Under the pieces are notes generated by a model that made no database searches, was not told the origin of the DNA, and was given only the letters and a program-made list of their open reading frames with translations. Below, piece after piece: positions 7,311 to 15,676 of a stretch of DNA of 64,000 nt; within the stretch, counting starts at the first letter, position 1; each line of letters starts with the position of its first letter. A program made the position numbers and the translations under genes. Source of the DNA: an uncultured Collinsella sp. (GTDB lineage: Bacteria > Actinomycetota > Coriobacteriia > Coriobacteriales > Coriobacteriaceae); assembly GCA_900541695.1 (NCBI GenBank), contig UQKL01000001.1, forward strand, positions 1-64,000, in the 5' to 3' direction.

Positions 7311-8678
7311 ATGGCGACGCTTGATATGCGCGACGGACGCGTAGAGACCGGAGCCGTAGCGCCCGTGCAGACGCAGGCCTTCGACGTAGTCGTTATCGGC
7401 GGCGGACCTGCCGGCATGGCGGCTGCGCTTGCCGCACATAAGGCTGGCGCCCACGTGGCCATCGTGGAGCGCGAGCAGCATCTGGGCGGAATCCTCCGCC
7501 AGTGCATACACCCCGGTTTTGGCCTTTCGCACTTTAAGCAGGAGCTAACCGGTCCCGAGTATGCGCAGCGCTATATCGACCAGGTGTGCGCGACCGACAT
7601 TGCGCTGTTCTTGGGCAGCATGGTGCTTGGAATTGATTCGAGCAAGGGCGCGGGAGACGCCGCAGTCCATACTGTCACGCTCATGAGCCGTACCGGCATG
7701 CTTCAGCTCACCGGGCGTGCGGTCGTCCTTGCTATGGGATGCCGCGAGCGTACACGCAGCGAGATCAAGATCCCCGGCAGCCGTCCCGCTGGCGTGTTTA
7801 CGGCGGGTCTGGCGCAGCGATACATCAATATCGAAAACCTCAAGCCCGGCTCGCGCGCCGTCATTTTGGGCTCGGGCGACATCGGGCTGATCATGGCGCG
7901 CCGCTGCACGCTCGAGGGGATTTCGGTCGAAGGCGTGTACGAACTCATGCCATACGCCAACGGCCTGCGCCGAAACGTCAAGAACTGCCTGGAGGACTTT
8001 GGCATTCCGCTGCACCTGTCCACTACCGTGACGCGCGTGATCGGGCACGATCGCGTGGAGGCCGTCGAGGTGAGTCAGGCCGACGAGCACCTGGCACCCA
8101 TTCCGGGAACCGAGCGCGTTGTTCCGTGCGACACGCTGCTGCTTTCGGTGGGTCTGATTCCCGAAAACGAGCTTTCGGTAGGCGCGGGCGTTGAGCTTGA
8201 CCCACGTACGCGCGGCGCCGTGGTGGACCAGAACCTGCAAACGGGCGCGCCGGGCATCTTTGCCTGCGGCAACGTGCTGCACGTACACGACCTGGCAGAC
8301 AATGTGACGATCGAGTCCGAACGCGCCGGTGCAGCCGCGGCGGCGTACGCGTTGGGCTGTGGTGCTGGGGCGGATGCGGGCGCTGCGGGCCCGGGCTGCC
8401 AGCTCACGGTCTCCCCTGCTGGTATCGCGGGCTACGCACTGCCGGGACGCATTACGGCTGTGGCACTCACCAAACTCAACTTCCGTGTGCGCCGACCAGT
8501 CGACGCCGCCCGCGTGCGCATTCTGGCAGGCGATGAGGAACTGTTTGCAGGCAAGGTCCGCCCGTTTAAACCGAGCGTTATGGAAAGCTTCCCGCTGCCA
8601 GCAAAGGTGATTCAGCACGCACTCGACCAAGGTGTTAGCGAAATTGTCCTGTCCGTCGACCCCGTAGAGGAGGCGTAA
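7311..8678 (+). CDS. NAD(P)/FAD-dependent oxidoreductase of the GlpA-like complex
   Basis: 455-residue flavoprotein of the thioredoxin-reductase-like two-dinucleotide fold. The FAD-binding VVIGGGPAGMAAALAA lies near residue 26, the NAD(P)-binding VILGSGDIGLIMARR near 185, and the second FAD motif GIFACGNVLH near 320. It probably carries electrons between the GlpA-like subunit and the cell's carrier. The ATG follows the upstream stop by one base, and the DUF1667 gene starts 5 bp downstream. Homologous trios occur in Thermotoga and clostridia. It could instead serve an amino-acid or opine oxidase, as HcnB-type subunits do. Confidence 0.86.
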   Translation: MATLDMRDGRVETGAVAPVQTQAFDVVVIGGGPAGMAAALAAHKAGAHVAIVEREQHLGGILRQCIHPGFGLSHFKQELTGPEYAQRYIDQVCATDIALFLGSMVLGIDSSKGAGDAAVHTVTLMSRTGMLQLTGRAVVLAMGCRERTRSEIKIPGSRPAGVFTAGLAQRYINIENLKPGSRAVILGSGDIGLIMARRCTLEGISVEGVYELMPYANGLRRNVKNCLEDFGIPLHLSTTVTRVIGHDRVEAVEVSQADEHLAPIPGTERVVPCDTLLLSVGLIPENELSVGAGVELDPRTRGAVVDQNLQTGAPGIFACGNVLHVHDLADNVTIESERAGAAAAAYALGCGAGADAGAAGPGCQLTVSPAGIAGYALPGRITAVALTKLNFRVRRPVDAARVRILAGDEELFAGKVRPFKPSVMESFPLPAKVIQHALDQGVSEIVLSVDPVEEA

Positions 8679-8682
8679 GGCC

Positions 8683-9081
8683 ATGAGCATAAACGCGATC
8701 GAGACACTGCAGTTCAACTGCACCACCTGCCCATCCGAGTGCCTCCTGACCGTAGAGGTGGAGCGCGGCGCAGACGGCGCCGTGGTAGAGGTGCGCTCCG
8801 TGACCGGCAACAGCTGCCCGCGCGGCGAAAAATTCGCACATCAGGAGCTCACCTGCCCCATGCGCGTGCTTACCACCACCGTTGCCGTATCCGGCGGCGA
8901 CGAGGCGCTGCTGCCCGTGCGCACGACCGAAGCCATCCCGCTGGCGCTTCACGCCCAGGCCATGAACCTCATCCGCAGCCTAGTGGTCAAAGCCCCCATC
9001 CGCATGGGAGACGTCGTTCTGGAAGACCTCCTCCACACGGGCGTCGACCTAATCGCCAGCATGGACAACGACCCAGCCTAG
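8683..9081 (+). CDS. DUF1667 protein, cysteine-rich third subunit of the GlpA-like operon
   Basis: 132 residues with conserved cysteines CTTCPSEC near residue 12, NSCPRG near 44 and TCPMR near 57, a pattern fit for a metal or Fe-S centre. DUF1667 proteins regularly follow the GlpA-like and NAD/FAD oxidoreductase pair, so it is probably an electron-transfer or assembly subunit. No signal peptide or membrane span. Ribosome site GGAGG lies 11 bp upstream of the ATG. Last gene of the operon. Confidence 0.85.
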   Translation: MSINAIETLQFNCTTCPSECLLTVEVERGADGAVVEVRSVTGNSCPRGEKFAHQELTCPMRVLTTTVAVSGGDEALLPVRTTEAIPLALHAQAMNLIRSLVVKAPIRMGDVVLEDLLHTGVDLIASMDNDPA

Positions 9082-9141
9082 ATGGTTCATTTGGGACGGG
9101 TCTCTTTTAGCTACCACGCCATCCACCCCGCCCCTCCTCAA

Positions 9142-9204
9142 TTGCGGTGAAATAGTTCCTGATTTCCGCCAAAACCCCGGCATCCAGGAACTATTCCACC
9201 GCAA
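9142..9204. repeat. Palindromic repeat family A, copy 1
   Basis: Arms TTGCGGTGAAATAGTTCCTG (9142-9161) and the complementary 9185-9204 match at 19 of 20 bases around 23 bp. TTGCGGTGAAATA is the family hallmark, also seen at 10989, 37130 (one arm only) and 54165. The inner arm bases differ between copies but keep pairing. Confidence 0.8.
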
Positions 9205-9248
9205 CTATCCTTGGAATCGGTATTTAGCCTGTGCCTACTTTAGTGCCA

Positions 9249-9408
9249 TTTCAAAACTGTGCCGGATTACGGGGCTGATTCGGAGACCCCCATCCATGCC
9301 GGCAATTTTCGATTATTGATAAGCCGTCTACCTGCGGTTTTAATTTCGCGATTTTTCCCATGGTCAAGTAATACAAGTCCAGCCCCGTAATCCGCCATAG
9401 TTTTGAAA
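9249..9408. repeat. Palindromic element family C, copy 1
   Basis: 29-bp arms (9249-9277 and 9380-9408, 27 of 29 pairing) enclose ~100 bp. The centre contains a core beginning AAGCCGTCTACCTGCGGTTT at 9321. The same core, with different arms, recurs at 10840. No open reading frame is convincing. Confidence 0.65.
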
Positions 9409-9461
9409 GCAGCCCATTTGGGGCGGGCTCTTATGACTGCTATTGTCCGAACGTTCGCTCA

Positions 9462-9539
9462 AATGATTTTTCTGGGACGGGGATTAAATAATCATTCGGA
9501 ACCCAATGATTATTTAATCCCCGTCCCAGAAAAATCATT
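9462..9539. repeat. Perfect 35-bp inverted repeat
   Basis: Arms 9462-9496 and 9505-9539 are exact reverse complements of 35 bases with an 8-base loop, AT-rich at the ends. It contains TGGGACGGGGATTAAA, sharing the TGGGACGGG word with 9089 and 9566. It would form a very stable hairpin on either strand and may block transcription both ways. Confidence 0.85.
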
Positions 9540-9632
9540 CCGCATGTTTGACGCAGCTAAAATAGCCCCGTCCCAAATTGACTACCCTGGCATTGGGGAT
9601 ACCATGGTGGCACCCTAGCGAAAGGATGTTTC

Positions 9633-10721
9633 ATGGCACATGTCGATGACCAGCGTGTGGCGCGCGTGCTCGATGCGCTCGAGGCTCAGCACCCCGGCGC
9701 GCAGCTGCTCGTAAACGACCCGTGGTCGATTTATTACCTGACCGGCTTCTATGCCGATATGTTCGAGCGTTTTTGTGGCGTGCTGCTCGCGCGCGATGAC
9801 GAGCCCGTGATCTTGGTCAACGCCCTGCATCAGCTGCCCGAGTACGACAATGCCCGCGTTGCCTATCACACCGATACCGACGTCGTAGCCGACGCCATCG
9901 TTCGCGAGGTCGATCAGACCAAACCGCTCGGCATCGACACCGTCATGCGTTCCGGCTTTTTGATGCCGCTCATGAAGCGCCATGCCGCGAGCGAGTTCTT
10001 CCTGGGCGACTTTGCCGTCACCGCCGCGCGCACCTATAAGGATGCCGCCGAGCAGGAGCTCATGCGCTTGTCCTCGGCCGCTAACGACGCTGTGATGGCC
10101 GACACCATCAAGCTCGTCCACGAGGGCGTGACGGAGCGCGAAATTGCCGACCAGATGCTCGGCCTGTACCGCAAGCACGACTGCGAGGGCTTTAGCTTTC
10201 CTCCGATCGCGAGCTTTGGCGCCAACGCCGGCGACCCGCATCATGAACCCGACGACACCGTGCTCAAACGTGGCGACGTGGTGCTGTTCGACATTGGCGG
10301 ACGTCATCGCAACTACTGCTCGGATATGACACGCACATTCTTTTGGGGCGAGCCGGACGAGGAGACGGCACGCATCTACGACATCGTGCGCCGCGCCAAC
10401 GAGGCCGCCGAGGCGCTCATCGCACCGGGCGTTCGCATGTGCGACCTGGATCGTACAGCGCGCGACGTGATCGAGGACGCTGGCTACGGCAAGTACTTTA
10501 CGCACCGCCTGGGTCACTCGATCGGTCTGCAGGACCACGAGCCGGGCGACGTCTCGCTGGTCAACGAGCAGGTCGTAGAGCCGGGCATGACGTTCTCCAT
10601 CGAACCGGGCATCTACCTCCCCGGCCGCACCGGCGTCCGCATCGAGGACTTGGCCCTGGTCACCGAGTCCGGCGTCGAGATTCTCAACGCCTACCCCCAC
10701 GATCCGGTCCGCCTAGACTAG
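9633..10721 (+). CDS. M24-family metallopeptidase (Xaa-Pro dipeptidase/aminopeptidase P type)
   Basis: 362-residue cytosolic peptidase cleaving peptides next to proline. The N-terminal creatinase-like domain (LLVNDPWSIYYLTGFYADMF) is followed by the pita-bread catalytic domain. The five metal ligands are visible: Asp in FDIGG and in SDMTRTF, His in LGHSIGL, Glu in SIEPGIYLP and Glu in RIEDLA. AAAGGA precedes the ATG at 9633. Length is typical of the short Xaa-Pro peptidases of anaerobes. Monocistronic between two repeat-rich spacers. Confidence 0.92.
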   Translation: MAHVDDQRVARVLDALEAQHPGAQLLVNDPWSIYYLTGFYADMFERFCGVLLARDDEPVILVNALHQLPEYDNARVAYHTDTDVVADAIVREVDQTKPLGIDTVMRSGFLMPLMKRHAASEFFLGDFAVTAARTYKDAAEQELMRLSSAANDAVMADTIKLVHEGVTEREIADQMLGLYRKHDCEGFSFPPIASFGANAGDPHHEPDDTVLKRGDVVLFDIGGRHRNYCSDMTRTFFWGEPDEETARIYDIVRRANEAAEALIAPGVRMCDLDRTARDVIEDAGYGKYFTHRLGHSIGLQDHEPGDVSLVNEQVVEPGMTFSIEPGIYLPGRTGVRIEDLALVTESGVEILNAYPHDPVRLD

Positions 10722-10724
10722 GCA

Positions 10725-10755
10725 ATGCGGCAAAGGGGCTGTCCCTTTGCCGCAT
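10725..10755. repeat. Palindrome family B, copy 1, after the peptidase gene
   Basis: ATGCGGCAAAGGG/CCCTTTGCCGCAT form a 13-bp stem four bases after the stop at 10721. It resembles the terminator at 54647-54677 with compensating changes in the outer arm, but lacks a U-tract. Confidence 0.7.
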
Positions 10756-10778
10756 CACATGAATGCCGCCACAAAAAC

Positions 10779-10916
10779 GGCCTATCTACTACGTTTAGCC
10801 CGCATGGGTCGACCATACCTGTGTTTTCGCAAAACTGGTAAGCCATCTACCTGCGGTTTTCATTTCGCAATTCTCGGTGTGGTCGGGGGTAGTCGGTAAA
10901 ACGTAGTGGATAGGCC
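10779..10916. repeat. Palindromic element family C, copy 2
   Basis: Arms GGCCTATCTACTACGTTTA (10779-10797) and the near complement at 10897-10916. The core from 10840, AAGCCATCTACCTGCGGTTT, repeats the core of copy 1 at 9321. The arms share no sequence with copy 1, yet pair within the copy. It fills most of the 347-bp gap between the peptidase and folC genes, together with family A copy 2. Confidence 0.65.
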
Positions 10917-10988
10917 CATTTCGTGGCAAGCGAGTCAACTCGGGGCACAGGGCAGCCAAAAAGCCCCGTCCCAAATTGACTGCTTTTG

Positions 10989-11054
10989 AGTTGCGGTGAT
11001 ATACGGACTGTTTGAGGCTTCTTGCTTGTAAAACAGTCCGTTTTCACCGCAACT
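10989..11054. repeat. Palindromic repeat family A, copy 2
   Basis: Arms AGTTGCGGTGATATACGGAC...TTT (10989-11013) and 11031-11054, pairing with one bulged base. It ends 15 bp after the folC stop codon (minus strand), a 3'-UTR position. Confidence 0.75.
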
Positions 11055-11068
11055 GATGTGGGGATGGG

Positions 11069-12412
11069 TTAACGGAGCAGGCCCGCTACTTCGCCGGCTA
11101 GGGTGATGGTGCCGGCGGCAACGAAGGACTCGCCCACGGCGTCAAAAGCCGCGAGAGCCTCGGGCACGCTAGGGTACACACCGGCAAGCTTGTTGGCGTC
11201 CACCAGGGCAGCAAGTTCCTCTGCCGGCAGGGCGCGATCGGAATCGGTCTGGGTTACGACCACACGCGGGAAGGCCGGAATCAGAACATCGACAATACCG
11301 GCCACATCCTTGTCGGCCAGTGCGGCGCACAGCAGCGTGGGGCGATTCTCGACGCACGGATCTATCTCGTCCAGCGCGCTCACAAAGTTCTCGCAGCTCT
11401 GAGGGTTATGGCAGGCGTCGATCAGCTTGAGCGGATCGGTCCCCAGCACATCAAAACGACCCGGCGTGGGGCAGCCCATAAGCGAAGCGTCGAGCGCATC
11501 GTGGTCGAGCTCGCGGCCCAAATACCCCTCGCACAGCATAATCGCGCACGCAGCATTCTGCGGCTGGTAGGCCGGCTTAACCATGCTTGACGTATAGATC
11601 GCACGCGGCGTGGTGCAGCTAAACTCAACCGTGTCGCCCACGTGTGCCGGAACCTTGGTTGTGGCATGGTTCACCACGAGCGGCACCACACCGCACTCAC
11701 GGCAACGGGCATCCATCACGCGCTGAACGCTCGCCTCATGCGTACCCTCGCCCAAAACAACAAAGCGCCCAGGCTTAATAACCGCAGCCTTCTCCCCCGC
11801 AATGGCCTCGAGCGTGTTGCCCAAAATACGTGTATGATCGAGCCCAATGCCCGTAATGGCAACGGCGACGGGATCGGTCGCACTCGTGGCGTCCCAACGC
11901 CCGCCCATGCCAACCTCAAGCACGGCTACGTCCACGCAAGCCTCGGCAAACACTACAAGTGCAGCAGCCGTCAGCAGGTCAAACGGTGTGATGGTATAGG
12001 CGCGCTCCCCTGCCGCCACACGGCGCGCATTCACGCGATGCCCCGCCTCGACAGCTGCCGAAACGCCATGGGCAAAGGCCTCGTCGCTCACGACGCACCC
12101 ATCAACCTCCATGCGCTCGGGATAGCGCACCAGCTGTGGCGACGTATACAGCGCGGTTTTGAGCCCCTCACCACGAAGAATGGCAGCCGAAAAACGCGTA
12201 GTCGAAGTCTTGCCATTGGTACCGGCAACCTGGATGCAATCGAAATACTCGTCCGGACGCCCCAGCTCATCGAGCATATCGACAACCGTCTCAAGCAGAG
12301 GACCAGCATCCCCAGAAATCCGCCCCGTATCAGCAGCAAGCCCCACAGCCTCATCAAACGAAAGCAGCTCAAACGAGAAAGGAACGACATACGACCCAGA
12401 ACGCTTAGCCAT
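11069..12412 (-). CDS. folC: Dihydrofolate synthase/folylpolyglutamate synthase
   Basis: 447-residue Mur-ligase-family enzyme that adds glutamate to dihydropteroate/folate using ATP. The P-loop VAGTNGKTSTTRF is near residue 63. Later motifs include EVGMGGRWDATSA, GLDHTRILG with EKAAVIKPG, and DACHNPQS in the C-terminal domain. The ATG at 12412 (MAKRSGSYVV) is chosen over upstream in-frame starts because it has a GGGGGAC site and the family N-terminus. It appears to be transcribed alone. Other folate genes are not in the window. Confidence 0.93.
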   Translation of the reverse strand: MAKRSGSYVVPFSFELLSFDEAVGLAADTGRISGDAGPLLETVVDMLDELGRPDEYFDCIQVAGTNGKTSTTRFSAAILRGEGLKTALYTSPQLVRYPERMEVDGCVVSDEAFAHGVSAAVEAGHRVNARRVAAGERAYTITPFDLLTAAALVVFAEACVDVAVLEVGMGGRWDATSATDPVAVAITGIGLDHTRILGNTLEAIAGEKAAVIKPGRFVVLGEGTHEASVQRVMDARCRECGVVPLVVNHATTKVPAHVGDTVEFSCTTPRAIYTSSMVKPAYQPQNAACAIMLCEGYLGRELDHDALDASLMGCPTPGRFDVLGTDPLKLIDACHNPQSCENFVSALDEIDPCVENRPTLLCAALADKDVAGIVDVLIPAFPRVVVTQTDSDRALPAEELAALVDANKLAGVYPSVPEALAAFDAVGESFVAAGTITLAGEVAGLLR

Positions 12413-12439
12413 AACCCAAAGTCCCCCATAACAGAAAAA

Positions 12440-12467
12440 GAGGCCCATTAAATAGAATGAGCCCCTC
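12440..12467 (-). terminator. Terminator downstream of valS
   Basis: Imperfect stem GAGGCCCATT/AATGAGCCCCTC followed on the minus strand by five Ts, just before folC. It would end the valS transcript after the family D element. Confidence 0.6.
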
Positions 12468-12563
12468 GCGTTCAAAAAATCAGCCAAACACCGCTTTGCA
12501 GCAACCTCAAGGCCACAACCCAGTGGCCCTAACATGCCGGGCGCAGACAACCACGTAAACGAA

Positions 12564-12686
12564 CTGGGAGCGGTTTGGGGCTTTGCTCGATACAAGTTCC
12601 GCACGAGCCGAAGGCCACTTAATGTGGCCTTCGTGCGAGCAGGACTGTCCGCAGTAGCGAGCAAAGCCCCAAACCGCGTCCCCCAG
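12564..12686 (-). repeat. Palindromic element family D, copy 1, 3' of valS
   Basis: Outer arms at 12564-12589 and 12658-12686 share 20 perfectly paired bases plus a 3-base insertion. On the minus strand a central hairpin, CGAAGGCCAC, loop ATTAA, GTGGCCTTCG, is followed by GGCTCGTGCGGAA. The element begins 7 bp after the valS stop. Copy 2 lies at 15410-15525 in the opposite orientation. Confidence 0.7.
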
Positions 12687-12692
12687 TACCGC

Positions 12693-15389
12693 CTACGAGA
12701 AGTCAGCAACCTGCGAGTTCAGCGCCGCCAGGATCTCCTTGAGCTCAGCTGTACGGTCCCTCTTCTTCTGGACCACCGCAGGCGCGGCCTTGGCCACAAA
12801 GCCCTCATTGGCGAGCGTCTTCTCGCAGCCGGCGAGCTCCTTCTGCGCCGCGGCGATCTCCTTCTCAAGACGCGCCTTCTCGGCCGAAAGATCGACCTTG
12901 CCCTCGAGCACCACAAAGACCTCGACGCCGCTGTCGACCACGGCGATGCTCGCGGCCGGCTTCTCAACGTCGGTACCCATGACCAGCGAAGCGGTGTTGG
13001 CCAGCGGCTCAATGGTCGAACGCAGGCTCTCGAGCTTCTCGATGTCCTCGACACCGGCGCGCACGACCACGTCGAGCTCGGCCTTGGGGCTCAAGCGATA
13101 ACGCGAACGCGTGGCGCGGGCGGCGGAAACGACGGCGCGGCACAGCTCAAACGCGCGCTCGGCGTCCTCGTCGACATACTTGGCGTAATCGGCGGGCTCG
13201 GGCCACTTGGCAATCATGAGTGCCTCGGCGCGGTCGACGTTGCCCTCGGCATCCAGGTCGAGCACGCTGGCCGGCATGTTGTCCCAAATCTCCTCGGTGA
13301 CAAACGGCATGAGCGGGTGCATCAGGCGAATGGAGGTATCCAGCACAAAGATCAGGTTGCGCTGAGCCTGCAGACGGCCCTCGCCCTTCAAGCGGGCCTT
13401 GGTGACCTCGACGTACCAGTCGCAGACCTCGTTCCAGAAGAACTGCTGCACGCCGCGGGCCATATCGCCAAAGGTGTAGTTCTCAATACCCTCGGTGACC
13501 ATCTTGACGGCCTTGGCCAGACGGCTGAACATCCAGGCGTCGGCCGGCGTCTCCACGACGGGCTCGCCGGGCGTGTAGCCCTCCATGTTCATAAGCAGGA
13601 AGCGGCTGGCGTTCCAGATCTTGGTCACAAACGACTTGGCCTGCTCGGTGCGCGGGCTGTCGATGAGCTTCTTGGTCTTCTTGTCGATGTTCGCGTCGAA
13701 CTTGACGTCCTGGTTGTTGGTGCACAGCGTCAGCAGGTTGAAGCGCATGGCGTCGGCGCCGTACATACCGATGAGGTCCATGGGGTCTACGCCGTTGCCC
13801 TTGGACTTGGACATGCGGCTGCCATCCTTGGCCAGAATCGTCGGATAGATGACGACGTCCTTAAACGGCACCTCGTCCAGGAAGTACAGCGAGCTCATGA
13901 CCATGCGGGCGACCCACAGCGCGATGATGTCACGCGCGGTGACGAGCGCCGTCGTGGGGTGATGTCCCTCGAGCAGCTCCGGCTTTTGCGGCCAGCCCTG
14001 CGTGGCGAAGGTCCACAGCTGCGAGCTGAACCAGGTGTCCAGCACGTTCTCGTCCTGATGCACGTGATGGCCGCCGCACTTGGGGCACACGTCGGTGTCC
14101 TCGGTAAGGGCGTCCTCCCAGCCGCAGTCCTCGCAGTAGAACACGGGGATGCGGTGGCCCCACCACAGCTGGCGCGAGATGCACCAGTCCTTGAGGTTTT
14201 CCATCCAGGTGGTGTAGGTCTGCGTCCAGCGCGCGGGGTGGAAGGTGACCTTGCCGGAGTTGACGGCGTCGAGCGCCGGCCCCTTGAGCTTGTCGACGGC
14301 CACAAACCACTGCTCGGACAGCCACGGCTCCAGTGCGGCATCGCAACGGTAGCAGTGCATGACGGAGTGATCGAGGTCCTCGACGTGATCGAGCAGGTCG
14401 TGCTCCTCGAACCACTTGATGACGGCCTCGCGGCACTCGTCGCGGTTCATGCCGGTGAACTCGCCGTAGCCTTCGACGACCACCGCGTGCTCGTCGAAGA
14501 TGTTGATCTGCGGCAGGTCGTGAGCCTGACCCATGGCGTAGTCGTTGGGGTCGTGGGCCGGAGTAACCTTAACGAAGCCGGAACCGAAGTTGACGTCGAC
14601 ATGCCAATCCTCAAAGATGGGGATCTCGCGGTCGACGATGGGAAGCTTGACGGTCTTGCCCACGAAGGCGGCCTTCTCGGGGTCCTTCGGGGAAACGGCG
14701 ACGCCCGTGTCGCCGAGCATGGTCTCGGGGCGCGTGGTGGCGACGACGATGTAGTCCTGGCCGTTGACCGGCTCGGTCAGCGGGTAGCGCAGGTGCCACA
14801 GGTGGCCCTTCTCGTCCTTATACTCGGCCTCGTCGTCCGAGATGGCGGTGGTGCAGTTGGGGCACCAGTTGACGATACGCTTGCCACGGTAGATCAGGCC
14901 GTCGTGGTACCAGTCGCAGAAGACCTTACGCACGGCCTGGGCGTAATCCTCGTCCATGGTAAAGCGCTCGTTATCGAAGTCGACGGAGCAGCCCATGCGC
15001 TTGATCTGCTCGACGATGATGCCGCCGTACTCGTGGGTCCAGTCCCAGCAGGCGTCGACAAACTTGTCGCGACCGATCTCTAGGCGGCTGATGCCCTCGC
15101 TCTTGAGCTTCTTGTCGACCTTGGTCTGCGTGGCGATACCGGCGTGATCGGTTCCGAGCACCCAGCGCGTGGACTTGCCGCGCATGCGGGCCATACGAAT
15201 GATGGCGTCCTGGATGGAGTCGTCGGTGGCGTGACCCATGTGGAGCTTGCCGGTCACGTTGGGAGGCGGAATGGTGACGGTGCAGTCGCCCACGCCCTCA
15301 CGGCGCTTATAGTAACCGCCGTCGAGCCACTTCTGCAGGATCGCCGGCTCGTTGGTCGACGGATCGTAGTTCTTGGGCATTTCTTCCAT
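12693..15389 (-). CDS. valS: Valine--tRNA ligase
   Basis: 898-residue class Ia synthetase charging tRNA-Val. The HIGH motif appears as PNVTGKLHMGHA near residue 46 and the KMSKS motif as DGSRMSKSKGN near 530. The editing domain lies between (TTRPETMLGDTGVAV). The anticodon-binding domain and the C-terminal coiled-coil arm (LSAEKARLEKEIAAAQKEL) finish the protein. Full length for the family. The ATG at 15389 has GGGAGAA upstream. It is flanked on both sides by family D palindromes. No T-box consensus is seen in its leader. Confidence 0.97.
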   Translation of the reverse strand: MEEMPKNYDPSTNEPAILQKWLDGGYYKRREGVGDCTVTIPPPNVTGKLHMGHATDDSIQDAIIRMARMRGKSTRWVLGTDHAGIATQTKVDKKLKSEGISRLEIGRDKFVDACWDWTHEYGGIIVEQIKRMGCSVDFDNERFTMDEDYAQAVRKVFCDWYHDGLIYRGKRIVNWCPNCTTAISDDEAEYKDEKGHLWHLRYPLTEPVNGQDYIVVATTRPETMLGDTGVAVSPKDPEKAAFVGKTVKLPIVDREIPIFEDWHVDVNFGSGFVKVTPAHDPNDYAMGQAHDLPQINIFDEHAVVVEGYGEFTGMNRDECREAVIKWFEEHDLLDHVEDLDHSVMHCYRCDAALEPWLSEQWFVAVDKLKGPALDAVNSGKVTFHPARWTQTYTTWMENLKDWCISRQLWWGHRIPVFYCEDCGWEDALTEDTDVCPKCGGHHVHQDENVLDTWFSSQLWTFATQGWPQKPELLEGHHPTTALVTARDIIALWVARMVMSSLYFLDEVPFKDVVIYPTILAKDGSRMSKSKGNGVDPMDLIGMYGADAMRFNLLTLCTNNQDVKFDANIDKKTKKLIDSPRTEQAKSFVTKIWNASRFLLMNMEGYTPGEPVVETPADAWMFSRLAKAVKMVTEGIENYTFGDMARGVQQFFWNEVCDWYVEVTKARLKGEGRLQAQRNLIFVLDTSIRLMHPLMPFVTEEIWDNMPASVLDLDAEGNVDRAEALMIAKWPEPADYAKYVDEDAERAFELCRAVVSAARATRSRYRLSPKAELDVVVRAGVEDIEKLESLRSTIEPLANTASLVMGTDVEKPAASIAVVDSGVEVFVVLEGKVDLSAEKARLEKEIAAAQKELAGCEKTLANEGFVAKAAPAVVQKKRDRTAELKEILAALNSQVADFS

Positions 15390-15409
15390 ATATTTCTCCC
15401 TTGCCCGTC

Positions 15410-15525
15410 GGGGAGGAATGTAGGCCCGATTTTCGCTCGGTCAGGTCCTGGGCTCGCTCGAAGACCACATTAAGTGGTCTTCGGCTCGTGCGGAATCTAC
15501 GAAAATCGGACTTGCATTCCTCCCC
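15410..15525 (+). repeat. Palindromic element family D, copy 2, in front of valS
   Basis: Arms at 15410-15435 and 15500-15525 pair at 23 of 26 positions. The central hairpin CGAAGACCAC, loop ATTAA, GTGGTCTTCG and the following GGCTCGTGCGGAA repeat copy 1. One pair is changed from G-C to A-T on both sides of the stem. It lies 20 bp upstream of the valS start, antisense in orientation to copy 1 relative to valS. The rest of 15390-15676 holds the clpX terminator and no clear promoter. Confidence 0.7.
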
Positions 15526-15619
15526 TTAGGTATCGATTACTTCAGTCTGATATGACTTCGCTGAGGCTTAAACAAACACACAGAATAACACAGGTAGTTG
15601 GGGTTATTGCGTATATATA

Positions 15620-15655
15620 AAATAGCCTCCGACCGCGGGTGGTCGGAGGCTATTT
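15620..15655 (-). terminator. Terminator of the clpP-clpX operon
   Basis: 15-bp perfect stem AAATAGCCTCCGACC/GGTCGGAGGCTATTT with U-rich tail on the minus strand, 21 bp after the clpX stop. Confidence 0.9.
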
Positions 15656-15676
15656 GCAAGCACGTTTTTGGCTGGT

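Larger units (their letters stand above)
9089..9578. repeat. 490-bp repeat-filled segment bounded by 24-bp inverted repeats
   Basis: The segment between the DUF1667 gene and the peptidase gene starts with ATTTGGGACGGG...TTTTAGCT (9089-9112). It ends with the reverse complement at 9555-9578, 22 of 24 bases matching. Inside are three further palindromes (9142-9204, 9249-9408, 9462-9539) and no supported gene. It may be a nested set of small non-autonomous elements. Confidence 0.55.

Noticed and set aside
9403..9618. 71-codon ORF in the repeat-rich spacer
   Set aside because: It is made almost wholly of the 35-bp inverted repeat and bounding repeat, so its codons are dictated by palindromes.
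12534..15083. 849-codon open frame opposite valS
   Set aside because: Antisense shadow of a clear valS with full class I motifs. It also runs through a family D palindrome.
15390..15676. T-box riboswitch before valS
   Set aside because: No T-box consensus or specifier-loop architecture; the structure present is the family D palindrome. The thrS leader is likewise too short.
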